Of a stretch of 64,000 bases of DNA, positions 11,305 through 21,386 are shown in pieces. The number at the start of each line of letters is the position of its first letter. Position 1 is the first letter of the stretch. The stretch is from Schistosoma haematobium (Eukaryota; Platyhelminthes; Trematoda; Strigeidida; Schistosomatidae): contig NC_067202.1 in assembly GCF_000699445.3 (NCBI RefSeq), positions 12,367,924-12,431,923 on the forward strand, read 5' to 3'. The translations under genes and the position numbers were made by a program. The notes beneath the pieces are model-generated. The model saw nothing but the letters and a program-made list of their open reading frames with translations. It did not search any database and was not told where the DNA came from.

Positions 11305-11423
11305 GATTACTAGTATAGGGGTTGTGAAGATTATTAAGTTTTTGACTAGCTTCGTGAAAAATCAGTCGGTTCATGATCTCAATCAAAAACTTAATAATCT
11401 CCACAACCCCTATACTAGTAATC
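11305..11423. repeat. Inverted repeat, 41-bp arms
   Basis: Arms 11305-11345 and 11383-11423 are reverse complements with one mismatch and a 37-bp loop. Each arm carries the SINE-H 3' tail (ctccacaacccctatactag), so the hairpin looks like two SINE-H tails or boundaries joined in opposite orientation. Confidence 0.9.
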
Positions 11424-11689
11424 TTTTATTTCTCTGTTACATAATGCAAACCGTTAACATGTTACATGAAGTGTTAACGTCAATGTTAAGTGATTACATA
11501 ACTTAATGAAAGATTAGATTTGCATTTAATCTAGATTTGTGTGTTAGTTAGTATTCATGAAAACAAGAAGTTTCCATAGTTTGGAAGGGGTTAGGAAAGA
11601 CTACAATTTGTGGACGAGTCAATCAGAAGCGTTTGAGGGAGTTCAAGGTCACGGCATCCATTTCAGTACTTGAGGTTTACATACAATCG

Positions 11690-12255
11690 GTTCACAGAGG
11701 ATTCTAGGGAAGATATGATAATTGAACGGCTACAACAAATGGAATTATTGAGAAGTTTTTTCATTTGTTGTTGTGGTAATCAAATGACTTGTTGACCTTT
11801 GTGTAGACTACCATGATGATGTTGTCCTTCGATATAATATATGTTAGAGGAAGAAGTCTGCAAGAATAAGGACTTTTTTCGTTTGATTCAGATAGAGACG
11901 ACGACAAATTCTGATATTTGTTGCGAACTGTACAATAAAAGCATCAGTAACATTGGCTGCAACATTCGCAGATGTTACCGAAGCTTCGGTTGTTTAGTGG
12001 TATGAGTACTGTAGAGATATATGTGTAATAAAAATGATAAGCTTACACAACCGGAGTACACACAAACAATATTGAGGGAATGTGGTCGAGGCTGAAATAG
12101 TTTTTGCGACCTTATCATGACTCCAGAGGCCTACTATTATAAAGCCATATGGATGAGTTCCTCTATCGAATGCATTACGACTTTAAAACCTCTGAATCTC
12201 TTTCTAACCTTGACAAGTTTTTGAACCATGTAAAAGAAGTGTATTTACTTTAATT
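11690..12255 (+). pseudogene. Merlin-type DNA transposon transposase remnant
   Basis: Merlin/IS1016-group transposase remnant. In one frame at about 11940-12110 one reads ASVTLAATFADVTEASVV, a TAG, WYEYCRDICVIK, then HTNNIEGMWSRLK, TAG and FLRP. A little further, SHMDEFLYRMHY matches the YLDEFxxR block that ends Merlin and IS1016/ISXO2-type transposases. The HTNxIEGxW motif carries the catalytic Glu of the DDE set. The segment between the WYxYCRxxC and HTN blocks, which should contain the first two catalytic Asp residues, is missing, and several stops and frame changes occur. Upstream (11690-11930) are weak traces of the N-terminal part. Terminal inverted repeats were not identified. It is non-functional and not linked to host genes. 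Merlin elements are known from schistosomes. Confidence 0.65.
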
Positions 12256-12259
12256 CTTT

Positions 12260-13080
12260 GGTTTTACATAATGTTTCTACTATATACTAACTGTTTTCTG
12301 ATTGATTAACATTTTTTAAGGTCACTTAAAATTCATTCAAAGGTAGTCCATAAATTATAGTCTCGTCAGGGATTGAGGCATCTCATGAGAATCAAACCAG
12401 TTTCAGAATTAAGGATGTTATCATCGAGTTATTCAGACCGTGATTGACTGCATCTTTAACTCTTCAGGATAGAATTCATTGTTTGCTAACTGAAATCAGT
12501 GATAAGTATTGTGCAGAGCATTTTCTTATTTACTTGGCAAGAATCTTTACAGAAATGATCTTCTTATATGCTTGTTTCCTTCTGTCGTTTAACTACTATT
12601 ATATCCTGTCTCTCTCTCTTTTAACAATTCTAGGATTCACCGTTTTACCTTTTAAACCGAAAAGATGTGTTGTACACAATGAATGGAATGGATGCTAGTT
12701 AGTAATTACCCATCTGTATGTTAAGTTATTAGTTATAAACCAGGTATCTGTGATGTATGGAAAAGTTATCCACAACAGACAACAAGTGAAAGTTGTGTAA
12801 TATCGTGAATTGACTGAATTTGGACACTAACACGATTGGATACCGGCTAATTGATCTAGAGTTTAGACATTCGTGAGCTAGACTAAAGATATTAGGTTTG
12901 ACTTCTGGATGTAAAGTTGTGAATGTACACTTCCAGTAAGGAGTCCTGTGCTACAATGAAACAGGCATTCAATTCTTCTTGCAAATTTTCCGTGGTAATC
13001 TAGTAAATATTAGTTCTTGATTTAAATTGAAAATTTATGATTGATTAATGAACACATGAATATGATAACATCTATGCCTC
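12260..13080. other. Intergenic, no gene seen
   Basis: It contains a piece (gtccataaattatagtctcgtcagg near 12345) shared with 52510-52540, and otherwise AT-rich sequence. The frame at 12444-12698 is Leu/Phe/Tyr-rich with no family resemblance. Confidence 0.45.
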
Positions 13081-13084
13081 CAAA

Positions 13085-13600
13085 TGCCCTGGTACGGCCG
13101 AGAGTGAAGAGAGTCCGCTCTCCCTCTCAAAATGCTCTCACATGGCCACGCGTATATAGCCTCTGCCACAGAAGTCCTACTCACTGCCTTCTCGTGGCGG
13201 TGTTGTTCACGAAATTGAGAGAACGAAAAGCGAACGTCCAGCACTTTAACCTGGTTGGTGGACACAGAGAGTCCACCTAGGGGAAGTTGGAAAACCCTGA
13301 TTCCAAACCAATGGTGCGCATGGACTCCAGTATCCTGAGGGAACAAATGGAGTATGAACCAATTGTTGGTCACCGGCTACCATGAGACCGCACCTCCTGA
13401 CGTTGCTCCACTGCTTTGTGGTTCAGAATTTTGTTCGAAGGCTCTGGGTGTGGCTCCCTAAGAAAACCACCCGCTTCAGTTTGGGCACCCGAGAAGTATA
13501 CCAGCCCTCACACAAACTGAATGATTTATGTGGCGCATATCTATTCGGTGACTCCTTGTACCTTGATAACATCTATGTATCGTTTATATAAAAGCGAACG
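13085..13600 (+). repeat. Dispersed repeat B, full length
   Basis: It begins ccctggtacggccgagagtg, passes ctcacatggccacgcgtata and all the landmark blocks, and ends near ttgataacatctatgtatcg. It is the best reference copy with 5762-6265 and 59400-59875. Frames on both strands run through it but are not conserved between copies. Confidence 0.85.
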
Positions 13601-14023
13601 TGAAAGAATTCATCTTAATAAATCATTTATGATTTAAACATGAACTTATTCAAAGTTTAACTATTCAAATCTATATAGTAGGTTTAATACAACTTGAATT
13701 TCTCAATTTCATACTAAAATTTAATCAGTAATGATTTTAACAAACAATAAGAATATAAGATGAATTGCTAACAAACGACAAGTGTAATTATTAAAATAAA
13801 CATTCAAGGATGAACTAATTACAAGGTTAACGTAACTGTCCATAATAAACATCAACTTAACCATTGACAAATAAATAAAATCATATGAATGTTTGTATTA
13901 TAGTCTTGTTGTATGACACTTTATTGCCATTATACATGTTGTATCCTGATGAGAATAATGAATGGTAATTTTTAGGATCCATTTATGGATCAATATTATG
14001 AGTATATTTCTATCGTATAATTG
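13601..14023. other. Intergenic, AT-rich, no gene seen
   Basis: No exon for the missing 3' end of ATP5IF1-B was found here on the minus strand, nor any other supported feature. Confidence 0.5.
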
Positions 14024-14417
14024 TTATGTAACTAAATTGTTCATATTCATGCCCCTCTTATTATGAGCTTTATGTTGACCTATGAACTATTATTGTATGA
14101 TTTACCATTCATGAATTATTCCCTATCTGTTAATTACTACCTCCCACATTCACAGCCACTTCTGGCTAATTATTGTACAAATGTTATTTTCTATTTTATT
14201 AGTACGTTGTGGTCGGGTTGATTGGTATATAAATAGAGTATGCTTGAAATACAATGATTCATATCTCAGAGGCTGGGACTTGCGTTCTGGACTCAACTAG
14301 CTGTGCTAGACAGGGAGGCGGGACCAATCAGAACTCTAGGCCGTCCTGACGTGTTTACGCGTCTTTGGTTCGGTCGATAACTGGCTGCCATCTAATCTGC
14401 AGTCCACAGTCACAACA
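14024..14417 (+). repeat. Solo-LTR-like block with TATA box
   Basis: A block of about 394 bp beginning TGTTATGTAAC and ending GTCACAACA, so with TG...CA ends. It has a TATA box (gtatataaatag near 14227) followed by a GC-richer segment (gggaggcgggaccaatcag). Related sequence occurs in reverse around 7960-8140. No flanking retrotransposon coding sequence and no obvious target duplication were found. Ends are approximate. Confidence 0.4.
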
Positions 14418-14659
14418 ATTCATATATATAATTCCAACTCAGATGTTGAATATTTTTGTACTTTCTAAGTAACCTAAATGTTATCAATTCAATGCCCTAT
14501 GAAGTTGTATGAATGTATAGTGGTAAACAGTTCCAAACTATCACAAGACAATAATGTTACGATGCTACTCAGAGTATTTTAAGTAGTACTATAGCTGATG
14601 TTAGTCGATGATGGAAAATAGACTTGGAAACATTGAACAATCTCCACAAGGATCTTATA

Positions 14660-14661
<2 letters not shown>

Positions 14662-14736
<75 letters not shown>
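14662..14736. repeat. (TA)n microsatellite in ATP5IF1-B
   Basis: A run of about 75 bp of alternating AT, about 150 bp past the exon 2 donor of ATP5IF1-B. ATP5IF1-A has a similar run 20 bp past its own exon 2 donor (31280-31363). Confidence 0.95.
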
Positions 14737-14737
<1 letters not shown>

Positions 14738-14885
14738 TTTTAATGGTCAATATTAAATGCCACACCCACCGAAGATTGATTCTCCACAACAGATTTCTTA
14801 TTCAGTTTATCTTTGAGTGCTTCGATGTTTTGTTTATCCTAAGAAAAGGGATATTTAAAAATTATTAATAATATTTAATGATTAC

Positions 14886-14975
14886 CAAACGTCGGAAGTA
14901 TTCATCTTCTAAAGTGGCTTCCCTTTTACCTAGTGAACCACCAGCTTCACGAATTGAACCACCGGGACCACCTCC
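14886..14975 (-). CDS. ATP5IF1: ATP synthase inhibitor IF1, copy B, exon 2 (inhibitory core)
   Basis: IF1 binds the F1 catalytic interface and blocks ATP hydrolysis when the mitochondrial membrane potential falls. This 30-codon exon encodes GGGPGGSIREAGG followed by LGKREATLEDEYFRRL, the minimal inhibitory motif of IF1 (GSIREAGGAFGKRExAxEExYF). The acceptor is TTTTAG and the donor GTAATC, both in phase 0, exactly as in copy A exon 2 (31383-31472, also 90 nt). The residues are closer to vertebrate IF1 (SIREAGG, KRE) than copy A is. No exons for the C-terminal coiled coil were found downstream (to 5 kb), so this copy is either 3'-truncated or ends in exons I cannot recognise. Confidence 0.85.
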
Positions 14976-15011
14976 CTAAAACGGATAGAGAATTATATAT
15001 ATATCAGAAGA

Positions 15012-15165
15012 GGTTTTGTGGAGATTGTAGTAATTTCGATATTTGAGATCATGAGCCAATTGAAGCTAGACCATCATGGAAAACCTGGAAACACTGGGCG
15101 GCCGTTTCGTCCTATTGTGGGACTCCTCAGCAGTGCGCATCCACGACCCTGCCGCACGGGATTCC
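15012..15165 (-). repeat. Ribozyme SINE (SINE-H), 3' part with hammerhead
   Basis: A copy inside the ATP5IF1-B intron, sense to that gene. Hammerhead at about 15091-15136 (minus strand): stem I CACTG/CAGTG, core CTGAGGA, stem II GTCC/GGAC, GAAA and stem III are intact, but the cleavage triplet reads GCC instead of GTC, which should prevent cutting. The head is truncated after the B-box region. Confidence 0.85.
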
Positions 15166-15618
15166 GTATCCTGTATCAAGAAACTATTATTCTGGTTTAT
15201 ATTTTGTCCTTAATAGATAATCAGATTGTGAAGAACCGAGCTTATTTGATCTACCTAATATATTATCAAGCATCAAATCGTATTACAGAGAATCAGAGAA
15301 ACTCATCTCCGTTATATAATAGTGGTATGTTAAATGTTTATGTTGGTAGATCCTTGTAACGCATAAACTTGTATCGCAAATCTGGTCATATAAAATAGAA
15401 GAGTATTTTCAAACATTTTTTTATTACTGCCACAATATTTCTGACATTTAAACATTATGTCATCGAGTAATTCATTCCATCAGAACTGACGTCAACATTG
15501 ACCGTTCTTTCTGTTCAATAGAAGAATACAGACTGATAAATCTATTGTTGTCAAGGTAAAAAGTTGATGTTATTATTATTATCAGCAGGATTCGTAAAGA
15601 AAATTATTTGAGAATTAC

Positions 15619-15670
15619 CTTTCCTGCTCCACAACCAGGCTCTGATCCTTCAAACATAATTTGTATTGTG
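15619..15670 (-). CDS. ATP5IF1: ATP synthase inhibitor IF1, copy B, exon 1 (mature N-terminus)
   Basis: A 52-nt exon with acceptor TTTATAG and donor GTAATT. After one base from a split codon it reads TIQIMFEGSEPGCGAGK and joins exon 14886-14975 in phase 0 to give GAGK-GGGPGG, the Gly-rich segment ahead of the IF1 inhibitory motif. It lines up with copy A exon 36291-36339 (MYPGDELGRGAGK) including the internal Met, the AGK end and the same entry phase. Translation could start at this Met if the acceptor is used for spliced-leader trans-splicing, or an upstream presequence exon could be joined (see 16349-16425). Confidence 0.75.
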
Positions 15671-16348
15671 CTATAAACATATAAAAAAACTGTAAGTTAA
15701 TAAACAAGTTCTTTAATTAGATTGGTTAAATCAACAACATCAGACAGTAGCTGTTACCTAGATAAGGTGGTCAGAGTTATCAAAAACGACAACCTATCCG
15801 AACCCTATACCCTGTAATAGGAAGGTCATGGGCGGATAGATAACACTAAACGAAACAACTTAAGATCTGAAAGCGAAGTTATACTGCTGACTGTAGTTAA
15901 GTATGAATAAAATGTTTTCCTCTCCAAAAACTAGCATCTGAAGTAGTGTAAGACTCTAACAAAGGGAATGAATTGGTTGACAAGATTAAATCCCAAAAAA
16001 GCACACCTCATCTAGTCGCACAGATTCGCATCCTTGGGAGTAACGCTTTAAAAGTTAACTCATAGGAAACTACATACAAAAAACCCTAGTGGTCACGCTT
16101 CAAAGTTGGTAAAATCATAACTAATTCAGTTTCTTTTACAGGCAACTAACTGAAAATGAAACTTCTGTCTGGGCAACGGGGAAGTGATAACTACAATCCT
16201 GCAACACTTACGGTAATCTTGTTGACGATCAAATTCATCCAACCTATCTCTGTTGTCCGATAGTACCGTATTTTTCTCGATGTGCCAACAATGCAAACGA
16301 TATAAATTCAGGAAGTGTTGTTTCTTGAAACCACGTCCAAATCTACAC

Positions 16349-16425
16349 GTTGAGGTGTTTAGTGTTTGAAACGTGTTGTAAACTACACAATAGGCTTTAT
16401 TAGTTAGGAGCCGTGCCGTTGACAT
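16349..16425 (-). CDS. Candidate presequence exon of ATP5IF1-B
   Basis: A 77-nt segment starting at an ATG preceded in frame by TAG. It encodes MSTARLLTNKAYCVVYNTF and then QTLNTS, basic and hydrophobic with no acidic residue, like a mitochondrial targeting peptide. A possible donor (AAC|GTGTAG) leaves two bases, the phase required by the acceptor at 15670. It lies about 680 bp upstream of that exon on the same strand. The donor is weak and the frame runs on beyond it (to 16126), so this is a hypothesis. Confidence 0.25.
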
Positions 16426-16429
16426 TTGC

Positions 16430-18105
16430 TACATCTCCGGCACTCACATACAGAGTCCAACTGTGGAGGACCAGTGCGATTTACACTTTGCTTATCTGGA
16501 AACTTGACTCCTACTTCTCGTGAGTTCGCTGGCTTAATTATGGAATTAAGTTCTAAGCCAGGACAGGCCCTCCAGAACTGACGTAGTGCTCCTGTATCGC
16601 CTGATAAATAACTACTGTGAGGACAAAAAAAAGGAACACGGGACTATCGCTTCGACATATCTGCCTACGCTCCCATTAAAGAAAAAGATGAATTTTGTAG
16701 AAAGTTTACTTACATTCTTTGAAAGCCTAAACCCTTGAAATCAGTAACTATGGCAACCGATTTTAATGACAAAGTAGGTAAGCCAGACCAAGGTGAAGGA
16801 AACTTCAGTGTTTACCATGACGACTCACAAAACCAGTTTAATGGCGGATATAAATAGATTACATTTCCATCGACTAATATTAGAGAGGCTCGATAGGAAA
16901 CTGGCACCCATTCTACAATATATGTTCAGATGTTTGAAAACGCGCTAAACAGGCACCCGTTTTTCTGCATCATACTGGACTCAGAAAATACATGGTTACA
17001 TCCCCTGAAGTTCAACTTGAAGATGAAAAATTTAAGCGAATTGCAACAATAACTATAACAGTAATTAGTCAGTCATGTAGCAGAAGAGATAACGGAATCA
17101 CGAGAATTCATAATATGTTGTATGCCTACAAAATCCGTGCTTTATTGAAATTATAAATGATATGACATGATAACATTATTTAGGTCATTATTTTCTGGCA
17201 TCTATATGGCATAAACTTTCTTCTATATGACAAATGTGAACTCTCGTTCAATGTGACAATTTTGTTTCGTATATTAATTCAGGTAAACTATATTTAGTGT
17301 TCTTCACAGTAATCCTATGTATCTCATAGTATTTCTTATTATGCGGTATGTGTAAAATTTGACACATAAATGATTGCGTCGTGGGAATTGTAATGATCGT
17401 CATTCTCCTGTATAACCAGTAGGATTGAGGAGTTGCAGTGGTTCCCGATTTTCAAGTAAAAGCAGTTAGGCTGTAAACTCAATAGGGTTGATACGTACAT
17501 AAGAGCGACGGCTCTTCAAATATAACAGTTGGTTATGCAGTTACAGTTACGGAGCCAATTTTCCTGGTTAACATTGGATACTCCTGGGATGTAACAGTAA
17601 ACAGTGAACCAAACCGACGAAATTGTTCTTTCTCTTTCTATTAATTTAGCTGAGTATCATGACTAACCTTCGTATAATAAATGCTACTAAGATCTTGTCA
17701 GCGAAATCCGATGTAAAGCCTCCCCGCGATGCTGCTGGTTAGTAGGGGCAACCGTACTAGCTAACTTGGCCAGTTGGCGGTGATCGGACTAATCCACCAC
17801 TCTGTTGTAAACGGAATTAACTGGGTTCCGTTCTCAGGGTTCTCCAGAAATCTGGCCGGCTAACCGATGTGTATGCTTATGCATATGAATTGCATGAGTT
17901 TTGGCTTGAGTGGTTTATGTAGATAGATATATGCAAAACGTACGCGTGTGGGTCAGCACAAGGAACGTACGCTGAAAAATTTCTGCCCTACGTCCAATGA
18001 AATCAGTGGACTGATCTTTCAGGTCGAAGACAATAAAGAAATATATAATAGAAAATACTAGGAAGAGTTGAACATCAACCTTCCCTGAAACAGTGCTTAT
18101 GTCCA
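16430..18105. other. Intergenic between the IF1 copies, no gene seen
   Basis: No exon or familiar repeat was recognised on either strand. A GC-richer stretch lies at about 17700-17850. Confidence 0.4.
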
Positions 18106-18109
18106 GGTG

Positions 18110-18265
18110 TACTTTGAGATGGTGAAGATTTGCAGCTCAGATGTGCTCCGGAAAATCATCAGGTAAAAGTGAAGTATTCGAATTCCACCACATATGATTC
18201 ACGGCTTTTCCTGTCGACCTCGATCTTCATTGGTTATTGTTGACCTTTAACCTGTCATTATTTAC
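18110..18265 (-). mobile_element. Fragment of Penelope-like family 2, 3' end
   Basis: The reverse complement matches 63850-63960 of the + strand closely (caacaataaccaat, agatcgaggtc, atgtgg, cacttctacctga and similar words in order). It is the region just after the GIY-YIG segment of that element. It is inverted relative to the fragment at 18530-18640. Confidence 0.6.
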
Positions 18266-18529
18266 CTCTCTATTTGTATGGAATCTCCATTTGATCTGAT
18301 TATTAGTCCTATATTTGTCCATGACTTTTCCGATTGGTTGGTAGATTGGATCAGTTTCGATGTTTGTTTGTTTGGTTGGTGATTAAAATGAGTGCCAAGC
18401 CTCTGAAAATTCTCAGATGTTTTTAATATTTCCTTTATGCATGATCTAAACACATATGCAACATCTAAACAGTCGAACGTGTGTCCATAGTATCTAAAAA
18501 ATAGACTATTTCAATTGCGAAAAGCACTG

Positions 18530-18640
18530 CGCTGGACAAAGTGAACACCCCCATCGTCGTTGTCTTCATGGACATCAATTAGCGGTCAAACGCTATGACA
18601 TCTTCGCTTATATCAATGCATATAGACAAATAGATTCAGT
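18530..18640 (+). mobile_element. Fragment of Penelope-like family 2, GIY-YIG region
   Basis: It matches 63735-63830 (catcaattagc, atcaa-acgctatgac, tcgcttatatcaatgcatat). In the better copy this encodes HEHQLAIKHHDVSSL. Together with 18110-18265 it shows a broken, inverted copy with about 270 bp between the pieces. Confidence 0.6.
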
Positions 18641-19029
18641 CATCGTCCAAATCATTAAGTCAACGTTCTACATAAGTCCTTAACACAATAAATATATAAA
18701 TGAACGAACAACCGAAAACATCTCACATGCATTATACAGTAGTAGTGATAATGAAAAGACAAAGTCTATCTATTAAAATACATTGTATGCAATAAATTTC
18801 AGTCAGTTTAATCACATACTTTTGGACAATAAATTAAGCAAAACAATTTACAGTAGTATTGTTATGATTCTTTCTACTTGTATCAGAGATTGCCCTAAGA
18901 AAACTGGTTATTGTTTGTTCATTTATGAATGAGTTCGTAACAGCTGTTTTCTTTAGTGACTATTGAAAATTTTAATCTGAGGAATTGCTTAATCACATAG
19001 GCACAAGTATCCATCCACACATCTATATG

Positions 19030-19215
19030 GTATTCGTTATGGGGGATTTGTGGATATTGTTAAATTTTATGTTTTACATCACGGAATGATCATAGCTAGT
19101 AAACCAGTGGACACAAGACAGATACTTAGTTCCTGTGTGGGATTCCATAGCAATGCTTCCTAGTTTTTAATAGTCAATTCATGATGTTAACCTTCAAATT
19201 CAACAATCTCTACCA
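19030..19215 (-). repeat. Degenerate SINE-H copy
   Basis: It keeps the tail (gggggatttgtggatattgt), the cactggac-like segment (ccagtggacacaagaca), the gtgtgggattcc block and the aattcatgat landmark, with many changes. The hammerhead core is lost. Confidence 0.4.
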
Positions 19216-19219
19216 AACC

Positions 19220-20685
19220 ATTTATACTAAATAATAATTATGTGACTACAAGTGACTAGATTCGAGAATCCCCGAGGTTCTAGTATTAAGCTGTCATCAA
19301 CAGAGTTTAAACAAGTCGAATGAACAACAGTCACTCGAGAAAAGCATCAGAAGATGGTTGCACAATATCACAAATTTATCGTAGACACGTAGAAAATTAT
19401 ACGCCGACTTATTAGTTCGCAAACCAAATATTTGCCGAAGATATGGTCATGAATCCGACTTTTGATGGGATCATGAGTACTTTTTCAGAAGTCTCATACT
19501 GGGGAAAGTTCATGATGCAGGATTTTCGATGTTCACTGTCACTGAGAAGTTCCATAATAGGACGAAATGGCTTTCCAGTGCTTTCAGGTTTCTAATGGTT
19601 GTATACTTAAGATGTGTTCGCGGTTTGAACTGTGAAAATTCTATAATTTCAACAAATCCTCTACACAAATTATAAATACTATGAAAATTCAATCCCGTTG
19701 TCTTGCCACTAAAAATCGCTACATTAAGTGGGATGTACAAAGTGAAAATCAATATATACCCTAAAATATGACCCAGTTACCTTCATCGGGACAATACGCA
19801 TAGTCTCCCCTCCTCTCTATTATGACTTTTTTAACCCAGACTTAAGGTTAAATGGATCAATGTAACACCTAACAAGTTCATTATCTTCGCTTAGTTTCTA
19901 AATAAACTACTCAAAATTACTTGACATTAAGGCTTATCATGTATTGGTTGTTTGAATCTTTCCATTGGAGCTTAGGACTGCAATTGATCAATCTCTTATT
20001 AGCCATCAACTTAGCTACTGAGTCCAAATAGCCACTAACTTGTGTAATATGGTGAAGTTTAACTCATTTTATTTTGGTTATTTGAACTAAGGCTTATTAT
20101 TAATCAGCAATACAGTCCATAATCCTTAATTACAGAAAAAAAGTAAAAGTGTGTCCCGATGTATCACTAAGCACCATATATAAGAAATATGGTTCACTGA
20201 CTAAACTAACTGTGAACATTTAGATAAATTAAACATTGACCTAAAACAAAACTTGAGTTTTACACCTGTTCTCATTCATCATTTAGATGTATATCTTACA
20301 TTATACTCAATGAAATTTAAAGATTCATTATCTAATCATTGATATTAAGGTTATTTTACTCATATTATTACATCTCCGCATCGTGGTTATATTAAGTCGT
20401 ATCACCATAATTTCAATGGTTTTTTAATATAATTAACAAATTAGTTTTCTTATGTTACTCAGTCAGTCAGCTACAACGTAGCACAGAGCAGGTATATGCA
20501 TCGGTCCAAGTTACCACATCTCATTAGCACAACAAGATGAACACCGAATTCATAGAAGTAGTCACTTCAATAGTAATGTATAAAAGAAAGATTGTGTATA
20601 AGGATCGGTAGAAAGAAAGATATGAAGCAATTTTAATCCGATAGTTTAAGGGAGGACAAACGATGTATACACCGACGCCATTGTG
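19220..20685. other. Intergenic, no gene seen; Sm-alpha tail piece
   Basis: Around 20015-20060 is a piece of the Sm-alpha-type repeat seen at 1330-1390. Nothing else was recognised. This is intergenic between ATP5IF1-A exon 4 and ATP5IF1-B. Confidence 0.4.
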
Positions 20686-20689
20686 GTCG

Positions 20690-21115
20690 ATTCTGAGCCA
20701 TGTCACCAAGAGTCTCCAACCATTGGTTACGATAGTCCCACCGGACCCCAACCAAGTAGTCTGCATCTATTAACATGGCTCGGACCAGAAGTTATTGACT
20801 TCACGCACTGATGCCACGTTTCAGTTTGGCCGACCCTAACTTTCTTCCAACCATTCCCAACGCTAGTCAGTATTGAGCGTCGTGGTAATCGATGTTCAGG
20901 CATACGTAACACGTGACCCAACCATCTCAGTCGATGAAGATTCACAACCTCATTAACTGATTTAGCATCATTCCCTAATACCCTGCGTCTAACATCACTA
21001 TTCCAGCAGATGCGAGCAATATTTCTAAGTCATCTGCGTTCAAATACTAGTAGCTTACGAGTATCTTCTAAACTTAATGACCACGTTTCGCAGCCATAAA
21101 GTAGAACAAAACGAA
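20690..21115 (-). mobile_element. RTE-like LINE 3' ORF fragment
   Basis: On the minus strand one reads YGCETWSLSLEDTRKLLVF, RNIARICWNSDVRRRVLG, then NLHRLRWLGHVLRMPEHRLP and VGQTETWHQCVKSI, the typical C-terminal ORF of schistosome RTE-type (SR2-like) retrotransposons. Frames are broken near the middle, so it is a dead, 5'-truncated copy. Shorter relatives lie near 26655, 29750, 32140 and 35560, all on the minus strand. Confidence 0.8.
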
Positions 21116-21386
21116 CTACCGCGCAGAATTCTATATTACTTAGAATTCTGCATGTATAATTACATTTACTTAATAGAAAGTTTCGTCAAAGGTGGGAAGT
21201 TATTTCGAAAACACCAATATGACACAATATCCGAAAACTGTTATTCTTTCTCCATTGCCAATCATTTCAGGCGAATAAATGACAAAGACTAGTTTACAAC
21301 CTAAACATTCCTCTTCACGAATGTACCGTTAACAAAGACGGTGGATTTCTAAAAACTTTCACCTTTTTCCTATTCCGTTACCATTT

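Noticed and set aside
14608..14868. Frame with a long Ile-Tyr run
   Set aside because: Translation of the (TA)n microsatellite; same for 30479-30745 and 31122-31385.
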